From the NCBI GenBank assembly GCA_000711775.1, contig ARYC01018594.1, forward strand, positions 1 through 64,000: a DNA stretch of 64,000 bases. The letters run 5' to 3'. The DNA comes from Oxytricha trifallax. Taxonomy: Eukaryota > Ciliophora > Spirotrichea > Sporadotrichida > Oxytrichidae. Below, piece by piece: positions 45,330-56,851 of the stretch. Position numbers and translations under genes: made by a program. The notes under the pieces are model-generated. The model made no database searches, was not told the DNA's origin, and was given only the letters and a program-made list of their open reading frames with translations. Every line of letters begins with the position of its first letter. Position 1 is the first letter of the stretch.

Positions 45330-48300
45330 TATATATTTAGCAAGTGCTTAATTATTCATCAATAACAAAATCTTATGCAAGAGTGCCTCAATTAATAGGT
45401 ATCACTGTTTGCTACAGTTTTATCTAATCAATTCTACATCTTGATAGCATCTTGTAATGAACTAAAAGAAAACCTGTTTAAAAATTGACTACATCTGTGA
45501 CTTTAAAATATTTTTTTAATTTTAAAGTATCTGGCACACTTTCCACACGACTAGCGAGTTTTGATGCTTTATCGCAGTTTTCCTGACTTAAATCTCTCCA
45601 TAGACTAGATCTAACATTTATTGAAGAAATGATATATCTTTAATGAATGTTAATAGAGTGAAGAGAGTTCTTGATTTTAAATTGCTATTTTATGTTAAGA
45701 ATTAAAACTAAATTTAAGAATAAATGCAGAGCTAATATTAAATACATGCTATACACGCTGATGAAGCTGTATTTATATTTAATACCTTTAATAATGAGTA
45801 ATGTTATAAGAAGTATGATAACATAGAAATCTCTGACCAAAAGGTAAAGTTGTAACTCCTGTTGTTAGTGAAGATCCAAGCAATACAAAGTTATTTAATA
45901 AATCCTTGCTCTATGAATCTAAAGTAGTATATAGAATTCTTTCATAAGGTAAGAGAAAAATATATTGAATTAGAGTTTCTCCTATTTGTTGATTAACTCT
46001 CAGTTCATAATTCAAGAAGTCTAAGAAATCATAAGAAAAATTAAATAAAACTCCTATGAGTAGTGTTCTATATAATCAACAATTATACATCATAGAATTT
46101 ACTAGAGCTAAAATATGACTCATTACAAGAAACCATTGCAGGATCATCAACTTGCCTATAGATACAGTTGACTTGATTGAAAGCATATTTTCAAGTGAGT
46201 GAGATAAAATCAAAATTTTGTGCATGAGAAGGAAGAATGATGTTTAAATATAAGCTTTAGATTTAAATGAATAAAAAGATTTACATATTAACTGGATTCT
46301 TATAAGAATTCGGCTTGTCTTTCATTTCTTCTTTTTGTGCTTAATTAAAACAAAGGTTATTCTTTTTTTAAACAGCACTAGCACATATAATTTTCATCTT
46401 AATAGAGAGATTTGGATGCTTCATAAGCTCCTCTAGCAAGGCCAGGCTTATTAATATGCCTTGCTTTATTAAGATGGAAGAATGTTAGAGAATTGTTTAT
46501 TGGTTGGAATTTAAAATACTAAATCTTTATCTTTCATAACTTTCCTTATAAAGATGAGTGATAATTAATTAGGGTAATTTGGCATTTTAAATAACATAAT
46601 CTTTTACTTTTTAAAGTTTTCTTTTCATTACAGAGTATAGCTTTTAAGATTGATATTTTGTACCTCCCCAAATTGAAAGGTATAAACCAACTTTATTTTA
46701 TGTATTAGATAATATTCCCATGATATGTGAAATATTGATATAGACTTTCATTGTTTCTGAATCTTGTCCTTAATTATTGAGCCTAGACTCTCTTTCATGC
46801 TAATGCAAAGATTCTATCTTTGTTCTTTATCCTATTAATCAATTTAAAATTTTAATTTATAGAATTCTGGATTATATTGTTAAAATTATTATTTTTAAAT
46901 ATGGTCATCTTATAGGAGGTTAACCGTAAAGAAATTAGAAAAGTTTACAGAAGCTGAATCAAATGCAGAGATATAGCTTATTTTATCAATATAATTCCAT
47001 TAAATTATAACACTTTTGTTTTAATTTAATTGGAACTGTTACTTAGATTGTTTAACTTTAATTGTTAAATATTTAATAGTACCAAAAATAAATTAGTACC
47101 TAGTTTTAAAATAATGAGATTCAAATGGAAAAGATCCAATCTGGTTCATTACTTAATAGGAGTAAGTACTTACCTTAACCTTTTCTGAGTTGTTAATAAA
47201 AAAATGATAATTTATTATAGTTAAAATAGGGGAGAATTGTAGTTCGAAACTACTTATAAATATGAAGTCTTAGAGTTGCTCCTAAATAGTATTGCTATTG
47301 GCAAATAAAATTTATGAGCATTATTATAGAATTTTAATTAGAATTTAAACATGACGTTAATTTATATTTCATTAGCAATTTCTATAGAAACATAGCTCTA
47401 CTTTAGATCCATAAAACCAAAATTATCTTTATTAAAAGAGAGGCAGAGCTAATTGCTCTTGAATTTGTAGCCTATTTTCATTGAAGTTAAAATTATAAAG
47501 CAAAGAGCAGAGATAGGAGTTCAAAAATAACTTGAAGATTTTAATGAAGTGAGAGAACTGCGAAAAATTGAAAAGCTAAAATCTTTGAGTGTTTTAAGGG
47601 CTAAAACTTTTTCTCGACAGAGTCTAGATTAAAGAGACACATTAAAGAAATAAACTTTTGATTAAGCTAAGGTGTATTCATATCATAAAGTTTATAGAGG
47701 GTATAAAGATACTTTGATATATATCCCTAATAAAAGTAAAATATATAACTATTGAGTAATAGAGAGAGTAGAGGGAGAAACTTAAGAGATAGAATTTAAT
47801 GGAATCAATGAATCAATCATATGGTTGAATCTTTGTTTAACGATTCTATAAGATGATATGTATATTTCTGTATTAAATGCTATGTTCTTAGCAAATGTTT
47901 GAAAATATTCGCACATAGACTTACATGATAAAACAAAACTCATATCAATCTATATTTATGCCAACAAGTTATATTCTTTTATCTAAGCAGATGATTCAAA
48001 CAAAAAATTCTCTGTAAAGAATTAGAGCGTCAAAGAACTTTTAAACATGTATTTGAAGACTTAGAATGTTATATTGAATCTCTTCCATTTGGAGCTATAA
48101 GTATTTTCAATAGAGCAATAATATAAGTAATATTAATCATAGCTTAGGTGCTTGGTACCACAAGATTCTCTTAATAAGTGATAATTTGACAAAAATTCAG
48201 TTTAGTAGATGTGTCGCAGCATCCTCATTAGTATTTTTTTACGAAATGAAGAACAATTCATACTTTGGTATCAAGCAAGGGAAATAAATAATATATTAGG

Positions 48301-48470
48301 CTGAAAGCATATAAAGTAGATTTATACGATGAAAATAAAAGGATAGTAGAGAAGATAAATGAGAGAGTATCCTCTATCTTAGGTTTTAAAAAAAGCTGTG
48401 ATGTCATGAAAGAGTCACTGAAGACATCAAGCTTCAGGATTTATAACAATAAAGTAAATAAAATTCGTTT
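45330..48470. mobile_element. old, degraded TBE fossil (copy C), termini lost
   Basis: Same order as copy B but strongly diverged. Transposase remnants on plus include HADEAVFIFNTF, KKYDNIEISDQKV and FFHKVREKYIELEFLLFVD (45750-46000). The 22-kDa region is about 46270-46820 (minus). The shared intergenic block contains ATAGGAGGTTAACCGTAAAG (about 46913), and a diverged kinase ORF region runs 47400-48400 on plus. No C4A4 ends or inverted repeats were found at its borders. Many frame breaks; much older than copies A and B. Confidence 0.65.
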
Positions 48471-48479
48471 GTTTTAAAT

Positions 48480-51400
48480 AGACTATTGCTAATTATAATA
48501 TATATTTTGCTATCTTAAAATCTGCGTTTCCTCAACTAACCCCAATAATACTACAGATATACCTATAAATAAATACATTATATAACAGATCAGTGGATTT
48601 TAGGGCATTGATTTACGTATTCATTTTTTTATAATCTCAAGAAATTAAGTTTGTAATCTGATTTTTAATATAAAATATTGGAACCCCTTCTAATCTTGAA
48701 ACCATAGAATACTTATTAAATAATTCATATAATTTGTGTCTGCAAAGTAAATTAAGTCTACCTCAGCCTTGTGATATTTCCCCTATCTCTCGTATTAAAC
48801 GATTTTTTTAATAATTATATAAAGCTATTAAATGAGCCTTTTTACATATGCTCAATTGCTAAGAAACATTAGGCCAAATTGCAAAAGCAAATTATAATAT
48901 TGCTCAAGTATAATTGGAATGAATTAAAAATATCGTGCTTAAGCATTAGATAATTCCAAATAAGCTGGATTTTCTTATTTGCCGGTTCTATATTATTTCA
49001 TAGCAGTTACGAGATAATTTGGCTTTAATTTGTGATGATATTTGAATTGATTTTGATGTCAAAATAAACTCATTTGATGCTTAAATAAATAAAGTACCTC
49101 CAAATTAAAAAGTCCAGCTAATTTTTTATTGATTAAGCTCCATATTTTTAAGAATTAGACAAAGTTAACTGGCACCAATTAGTAGTTATATTAATTTCTT
49201 TAATTTATTTTTTTCAAACAATTATTACTTCAGCAATTTTAATAAAACTATTAGATAAATAAATTTTCTAATTTAAGTACAATACCCTAAAATTTATAAT
49301 TAATTAAAACCCATAGTTAAAATTTTTATTTAGAATGAGATAAAAAAAAAGAGAGGAGTGGGGGTAATGAAAAAGAGTTTTGTAAATTTTAAAGAACGAC
49401 TGCAATTACTACAATAGATCAGACAGGAAAATGTTCCTACCTACCTATTAAAATGACATTGACAGTCTTCAGTTCCCAGAAGAGTATACAGAGAGATAAT
49501 CATCTCTATGAAGTTAGAGATAAGTATCTCCTCATTTTAAAAGATCTAGCTCTTGAATCAGTAATACTGCACGGAAATTAAAAATTCTACACTTATGCGT
49601 TCTATCTATGATTTGATTAATATTCCATTTTTAATGCAAGAGAAAATTCTGCTTTATCTCTCATATTTTTTATTCTACTTATGAGGTTTCTTGTTTTTAC
49701 TATGATTTATTTATGAATAACTTTGATTTGCTTAGAAATTGCTTAATTTTAAGTGAGAAAAGAATCATTTTAACTTTGGGGTTTTACCAAAAATAAAAAA
49801 ATGTCAGCTTTACTTATTAAAGTCAAGATTATTATTAAATTTTTCCAAATCTTATTATTTTGCATTGATTATAATTCATTATATAAAAGTTAAACAATCA
49901 AAAAATTTACACATTTCAAAAATTAAAAAGGATTTCCAATTGAACCTGTGAATTACTTAACAATACGAATAAAAGTAAAATATTACAAAGATGAAAAAAA
50001 TTATAATATAAATTTAAATAAAGTGCACATTTTAAATGCAATCATTAAAAAAATAATTTAACATTCAGTAGAAACAATTTTTCACTTAACCTGATGAATT
50101 ATAGAACTAACAAAATATTTATAACTAAAAATTATTGGATTTTTTTTGGCTATATATTTTTAGGGGATTTAAGTATTTTAAGAGTTAAAGTGATCACACA
50201 ATTCATGATTAGAATCGAGGAAATCATTTTATTATGAACTTATATAGTGGCATGCCATTTACTAATTAAAAGTGAGTAAATTGAAGTGTGATTGTGGAAA
50301 AAATGACATAATAAATATGTATAACCATAGTCAAATCTTATTTTTTTTTAAATTCTAGCTTAATTATAACACCGATAACTTTTTTGAATAAAGATAAGTA
50401 GATAGTTAAGAATAATAAAGTCAAATTTAATTATTAGTGGTTAAAGAAATAGGAAATAAATTTAAATCCAAATATGCATATAATTAAATTTGCTAATCTC
50501 TTTTTATTTCTCTAGTAATATTTTGTTTAAATAAACGTTTATTACTTTTAATTTTCATTCTTAAATGTCTAACCAGGCTTTATCTTTATTACGATTGAAT
50601 ATTTTAAATAAATGCTTGGTAAACTAACTAATTATATTATTTATAACAAATCTAAACTAATAATTAAGAATTTTATTGAGAAAGAGAGGAGTATATCATG
50701 GACCTCGAATAATCAATATAAACAGTAATTTATAATAATGCACTAATACAATAATTATTAAGGATAATCTATAAGACTATAATATACAAAAGGAATAAAG
50801 GTTTAATGATTATCAAATGAAATTGCTTGTTTATTCATAATAAAATAAATGTTTAATTTGTTCAAAAATGTTTTAAAAGAGATTAACTTATATTAATACT
50901 AAAGAGGTTAGAAGAATCTATATAAATTGAAGAGAAAATATTTGATAAAAAATCAAAAAGAGTATTCAATTAATTTAATTAAGGTGCCATATCTCAATTC
51001 AGGAATAGTTTAAACTATATTAAATCAATCAAACGATAGTAATTTTCTAGAAATTTTAATTATAAATAAAGAGACTTAAAAAATTATTAAGGATTTCTAA
51101 TTGTCTGTAAATCAAAGGTATTTAAATGCTAATAGAGTTGAAGGGTATTATTGATTTTGTGATACTAGAAAGTATGAAAATAAATAAGAATAGGTAAACT
51201 TGTGGTTTTCAATTAAATTATTATTTAAATAGAGTTTTTGTTTGCCATTTTGAAACTTATGGGTAGGTGGGAAATATCTACTCTACTCAATAATTATCAT
51301 ATTTTAAGAGGAATGGTATTCATTAAATATATAAGTTCTTAATATATTTTTATATCAAATTTTTGAAACGGAGTAAGAAATAAAATACTATTTCAAAAGA

Positions 51401-51633
51401 AAAATTTAAGAAATCTTAATTTTTTGATTATAGAATTGTATTAAAGTCGATTGAAGCATTATTATTATATATTATAAATATACCATAAATTAATACCCTG
51501 ATAATTTTCTAAGTCTTATAAAAAAAAGCAACCAAAAGACAATAAATAATTTTATTTATAATTCAAAAATAATATATAAATTTATATTCACATATTTAAA
51601 CGGATAATATTTTTATCAAGAAATTTATTAAAA
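48480..51633. other. AT-rich intergenic DNA
   Basis: About 3.1 kb without a supported gene or element. A G-rich spot (ggagtggggg near 49357) stands out but has no evident meaning. Confidence 0.5.
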
Positions 51634-51645
51634 TACATAGCTTAT

Positions 51646-51678
51646 AATTAAATCAATTAATTAATTAGAGAGAATTAA
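51646..51678 (+). repeat. 33-bp LINE 5' leader, first copy
   Basis: First bases of the LINE, immediately after the target duplication: AATTAAATCAATTAATTAAT continuing to GAGAGAATTAA. Identical to 54989-55021. Confidence 0.9.
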
Positions 51679-51692
51679 AAAGGGCGGGCAAA

Positions 51693-54600
51693 ATGGAAGA
51701 GAAGACACAGCCCAGAAGAAAGCTACCAGTATACTCAAATGAGAGCGGAGAACACAGCTTGGATAAGCAGAAGTCAATTATAGACTATTTTGAATATTCA
51801 AAAAAGAATGTCCAAAATTATTCGTAAAAATACCCAATAACATAAGTGAAACACAATAATATAAAAAACTTAGACAGTTCAGCATCCCGCTGGACAATGG
51901 CCGCCATCTCCATTTTTTCCAACCAGTAAGAGAGGTGGAGGGATGGGTTAGAAGAAACGAAAAATTTGCAGAAAACCAAAGGAGCAAACTCAGGACACAA
52001 GTAATAAGTAAAAAAAGGCAAATGCTGACGAAAACATTTGAATAAGTATTTGCATGTAAAATGTACGGGGATGGAATTCCAAACTTAAACAAGACCAAAT
52101 GATGAGAGAACTAGAAAGCAAGAACCCAGACTTTATTGGTTTAGTGGAGACAAGACTGCAAAGAATAATTGGACTCAACAACAAAAACATAGCACAAACG
52201 TAATTAGCCAGAACGGCGGAGTATTAGCGCTAAATGGTGGCAGATTCTTTATGAAGACGGTGAAAACTTTAAGACAATTCTTGACTTGGAATATCTTGAA
52301 CATGGAAGTGTTTCCCCTCCACATATTTATAGTATACATTCCTCCTTATTGGAATGAGGAAGTCAAGGAATTACAAAACAGACTAATATACATGATTAAA
52401 TCATTAAAGTCAAAATGTAAGAAATAGAGAATTATAGTGATGGGAGATTTCAATTATCATATTAAAGATCTAAGCAAGAGACTACACAAAGAAGGGCTAT
52501 AAGAATCCATTCCGCAAGGAGTGGAAACTCATAATAAAGGGAATCAATTAGATTAAATATTCTCTAACGTGGAAACAATTAGCTGGGAAACCGACCAGTT
52601 GAGATTGACGGATCACAAACTAATTATAGCAAAACTAAGAATAAAATATTAGGATAGAGACCTCAAACTATCAGACAAAGAGAAAAACTACAGAATATCA
52701 GATATAAGGAAATAATGCTGGAGAATGTATATAGATGAAAATAGAGAACTCTTAGAGGAGGACCTCGAAAATCCAATATAAAAATGCTTTGAGGAAAAAC
52801 TAGAGAAGCACAGTAAGACAAAGCATTGGTATAACCAACCCCAAGATTAGGTTTTAAAGGGCAATGGACAAAGTTAAAACAATTAATTCAGTGAAACTAA
52901 GTCCTAATGGAATGAAGCAATTAGAGACATGGAATAATGCCTAGAAAGAAACGATGTCAAAGGTTTCTTCTACATGGTGAAAAGACTAACTAAAAGCAAG
53001 AAACAATCGGAACCAATAAAGGGATTAACGATTGGTGGAGAGAGAGAGTTAACCGGGAGAAGAAACCCAAGAATAAATTATGAAATTCTACAACCAATTG
53101 TATAAAGATCAAAGAGACGCAAACTAGAAGATCAGCCGGCTGGGAGACAAAGCAATGATGTGTGAAGATAAAGATGAAAAATTTTGCCATTATAGAAGAA
53201 GTGGAGAGAAGCATTGGGGAATGTAACTTCAACAAAGCCATAGGACCAGATGGATTTGATGGGAAGATGCTAACTAAATCAGAAAAAATTAGGAAAGTAG
53301 TAAGTAAAAAAATCACGAATTGGATAAACTCAGGGACTATTCCTTAATATCTTAAAGAAGGGAGATTGATCCTTTTGAGCAAAAGCTTTGGGGATCCATT
53401 CCCGGAAATCAATAACACCAGACCAATAGTGGTGAACTCACATATCAGCAAAATAATTGAGAAGGTAATTTTGAACAAATTACAAGATTAGAACAGTGAA
53501 CTGCTAAAAACCGGAAATTATCAAAGTGGGTTTAAAGAAAACAAAAGTACCCATTTAAATCTTATAAGACAACTAGAACACATTAAGAACTCTAGAATGA
53601 AAAGTAAATAGAGAGAAGCTTACTTATTGGTAGATCTTTATAAAGCCTATGACTCAGTCTGGAAAGACAAACTACTGTCAATCCTAAGAGACAGGGCTAA
53701 GACGAATAATGACAAAATAGCCACCTAATTGATAGAAGAATTATACTCAAACAGTAGAATTAAATATGAAGGGGAATTTATAGATGCATAAAACGGAGTA
53801 ACTCAAGGAAGTAGAATATCCCCCATGCTGTTCAACATTTACCTGCAAGATGCACTTTACTCATAACGTGAACTATTATCATTAATAAAGTAAGGGAAAC
53901 TCATAGCATTTGCGGACGACATACTCATCAACATTAAAGACCAATAACAGTTCAAGAGAATTTTGAGAAGCTTCAAAGAGATAGAAATGACTCATAACCT
54001 GAAACTAAATACAATGAAGACAGTATTCTTAAGCGACTCGAAATAATTTGAACAACTAACAGAAATAGAAGGGGTAAAAAAAGTATAAGAGGCTAAGTAT
54101 TTGGGTATGAACATAGCACTGAACACTCAACAGCTACTCAAAAGAACGTGGAATGAGCTAAAAAGGTAAACTGAAATTTACTAAAGACTGGCAAAATCCA
54201 ACAACCCCACAATTTGCGATACAATAATGGTAGCATAAATAAGGTCTCTGATGATTTACAAATACACACCCCTAATAGCAGCCAAATACCTGAAGATAGA
54301 AGAAATAGAGAAAATGGAAAATTAATTAAAGAGACTTGCATTCAAGACGCCCAGAGATATTCCCAATAGACTATTAAGGAACGTAACTTAACTCAAAGAG
54401 AGTAATACAACTGATATTATTAAGGAATTAGTTTAGAAAAACCTAAAGAAGCTTAAACACAACATAGGAGAATATTGGGAAGTGAATAGTGGCAAAAGAC
54501 AAGTTTAACAAAACATGAATAAACTACAAAATAAAAAAAAGATATTCATCACAAGAAATGTAATGGACACAATGATGGCAGTTAGCAAAGGCAGAACTAC

Positions 54601-54913
54601 AGTGAGCTATGGAATGAGTCACTACTGCAATGTACACAAAACTTTTGTCGATAGAAATCATATGAGAAACTGTAACTTAATTAATTAAGCACGGGATCCT
54701 ACAAGATTTTCTAACATAATCAAAGAAACAAGAATAGTGGACATGAACGAGAAGACTCAGATTGAAATAATTTCTAACATGATATGGCTCGACTAAAGAA
54801 TCAGAAATCTTGAGCTTCAAGATTATTATCAGAAAGTTACGAAACTTTTCAGGGTAACTTACATCAAGAAGACAAAGATTCAGCTCGATGATCAAAATAA
54901 TTAGGATAATTGA
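51693..54913 (+). CDS. LINE endonuclease-reverse transcriptase ORF, N-terminal part broken
   Basis: APE-type endonuclease segments: ELESKNPDFIGLVETRL (about 52110), IIVMGDFNYH (about 52430) and LRLTDHKLIIAKL (about 52600). The reverse transcriptase from about 53162 reads AIIEEVERSIGECNFNKAIG then PDGF, NTRPIVVNSHISKIIEKVI, EAYLLVDLYKAYDSVW (first Asp), GVTQGSRISPMLFNIYLQDA and LIAFADDILI (catalytic DD at 53915-53920). A C-terminal Cys/His cluster (MSHYCNVHKTFVDRNHMRNC) follows; TGA 54911-54913. The RT frame is unbroken for 583 codons, but the endonuclease part needs frame changes near 51990-52090 and 53080-53190, so this copy is probably not autonomous. RT family and orientation are certain. 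Confidence 0.9.
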
Positions 54914-54988
54914 GGGAGGCTAAATATCCAACACAAAGGAAAATTTGAAAATTGAGGAAAGTTAAGCTAGTGAAATCAAAATAAAAGT

Positions 54989-55021
54989 AATTAAATCAAT
55001 TAATTAATTAGAGAGAATTAA
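54989..55021 (+). promoter_or_regulatory. 33-bp LINE 5' leader, internal copy before second ORF
   Basis: Exact repeat of 51646-51678, 32 bp upstream of the second ORF's ATG; the first copy lies 14 bp upstream of the first ORF's ATG. It could be an internal promoter or transcript start for the second ORF, or a junction scar of two joined units. Function inferred only from position. Confidence 0.6.
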
Positions 55022-55053
55022 TCAGAAATAATAATAATAAAGAAAAAGGAAGA

Positions 55054-56754
55054 ATGAACTATTAGAAATTTAGAGATCACCACCATCAAAAGAGAAGCGG
55101 CAGCCAGAACTGGGACACCAACAGAAGAGGCGATTAACAAGAAAAGAGATAGTTCTGGGACAAGGTGAAGGAGATAAGATTTAGCCACAGAGATAGAAGC
55201 AGGGACTAAGAAACTCTGGGATAGAATGAAGAATACCAGAAACAAGTGCCACTAAACAAGCAAATGGGATTCAAGAGTAGACTGAAGATTGGATAATCAA
55301 ACCCCAGCAAGAAGATTAATGAGCCACAGAAACAAAGGGTCGAGTTCGACAAACACGATGATGGGTCGAAATGCATTCAAGGAGACTAAATGGCCCTGAA
55401 ACATTTAATTGATCTATCAGAAGTGCAATGCCATGGATTCGATAAGATAATCCACGCTAAGAAAGGATGGACTCCACAAACTACAAGAATGGTCACCATT
55501 GTGTGCTGCCCGAGCACAAGATCTAAGATGGAGAAAGCACTGGTGAGAAGATACGATGACAGAACAGCAGCTAGGAAGAGAGGAGTGAAAGAGGAAGAGT
55601 TGTGGACAGAGAAGTAGAAGGCACACTGGATTGAAATAAATGACGATTGGCAACATATGAGTCTAATTCCAGGGAAGCACATACAGGAAGAGACAATGGA
55701 GCAGTGCTTGAAGCTGATTGAAGAAGTGTAATTCAATGAGTAAAGACTCTTGCAAATCATCCTACCGCCAATAGTCCTGAACGACAGAGGTATTACTCAA
55801 CTGGAGAAGTGCATTGGGACAATGAACTGGAAAATTGAGAACTGCAAATTCTGGAGGCAACAAGAACACATTGAAGCTGCCCTACTGCCAGTATGTTGTT
55901 AAAGCTCAATCAGGAACTGCCAAAATTGGATAATACTAAAGATTGCCAAACATTCTCATAAATTGGAGATGATGGACACAAGGAGACAAGTAGGAAGTTA
56001 TGCAATAGTTCAGAAGCACATGAGGCAATTAAGCTCCCTATTAAGCGAAGTATTAGGCAAAGAATATGCGATAAAGTAAATCTCACAAATTCAAGAAATT
56101 AACCAAGTGAAAGATCCTGAAGATTGTGGCATTATGGCAATTCTAATGATAAACCACTTAGCTCTTGAACTACAAGGACAACCAGTATTCTAAATTTTTG
56201 CGAAAGACTGGCTCAACATGCAGAGGTACTACCTTATGCTAAACTTGGAGTTGGGTTTTGTTAAAATAGACATTGGCAGATCGGGGCTGGCAATAGAGAA
56301 AGAGGAGATGGAGGTGAACCGAGAAAAGAAAAGTCAAGCGCTATGGCTACTCGTGGACAAAGATCTAGATACGACGATGATAAACTAGCACTCATAAATT
56401 GACGTATGGGACGAGTTAGTTCTGAAGAACGCTGCACAATTTGAACTAGAGAGAGAAGACGATAGACAGGGAGGAGAGTTCAGTGATGTAGATGAGGACC
56501 TGACAGAAGCCGAATGGTACCTATCAAATGACGGCTCAAAGGCTCAACACTAAAGGCAAGATTTCTAGGGGAAGAAGGACACTAAGGAGGCACAGGAGAT
56601 GATCAACTAGTGTTCAAACTCCTAGAATTAAAGAAATCAACCAGATGCAACCTTCAGAGATTACAAAAGAATAGGAGGAGAGCTCAAAGGGGATGGAAGA
56701 AAAACCAGAAGAAGTAAGAGCGCTAGAGAAGAGGAGCATCACGAGAAGTAATGA
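55054..56754 (+). CDS. LINE second ORF with Ulp1/C48-like cysteine protease motifs, intact
   Basis: An uninterrupted 566-codon ORF. The N-terminus is Arg/Gln/His-rich (MNYQKFRDHHHQKRSGSQNW), suiting RNA binding. A central block resembles the Ulp1 (SUMO protease, peptidase C48) core: LPVCC...CQNWIILKIAKHSHKLEMMD, then QINQVKDPEDCGIMAILM-like sequence. Predicted active-site residues are Asn291 (His expected, NW for HW), Asp308 and Cys358; the spacings 17 and 50 match yeast Ulp1 (His514, Asp531, Cys580: 17 and 49). A Gln lies 7 before the Cys (6 in Ulp1). With Asn at the His position, activity is doubtful or the alignment is shifted. The C-terminus is acidic then Gln/Lys-rich. An alternative is an ORF1-type structural protein with chance motif similarity. 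Confidence 0.6.
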
Positions 56755-56851
56755 ATTACTTTGATTCACACGCTATTAGTTTCCAAAAGTTTTTATTTTA
56801 TTCTTCAAACTTACCTAAGTGATTAACTAACTAACTAACTACATAGCTTAT

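Larger units (their letters stand above)
51634..56851 (+). mobile_element. full-length LINE (non-LTR retrotransposon) with 12-bp target duplication
   Basis: TACATAGCTTAT occurs at 51634-51645 and 56840-56851. The element (51646-56839) starts directly with a 33-bp AT-rich leader and ends with short (AACT)n repeats (about 56824-56839). It carries an endonuclease-reverse transcriptase ORF (51693-54913) and a second ORF (55054-56754). The leader is repeated exactly at 54989-55021, just before the second ORF. Full-length insertion with long target duplication is typical of target-primed reverse transcription. Confidence 0.9.

Noticed and set aside
51778-55760. Minus-strand ORFs rich in Ser/Leu/Phe across the LINE
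   Set aside because: They are antisense shadows of the plus-strand endonuclease-RT and second ORF.
55054-56754. Second LINE ORF as a gag-like protein of an LTR element
   Set aside because: It lies within LINE boundaries fixed by a 12-bp duplication, shares the leader with the RT ORF, and has no CCHC knuckle.
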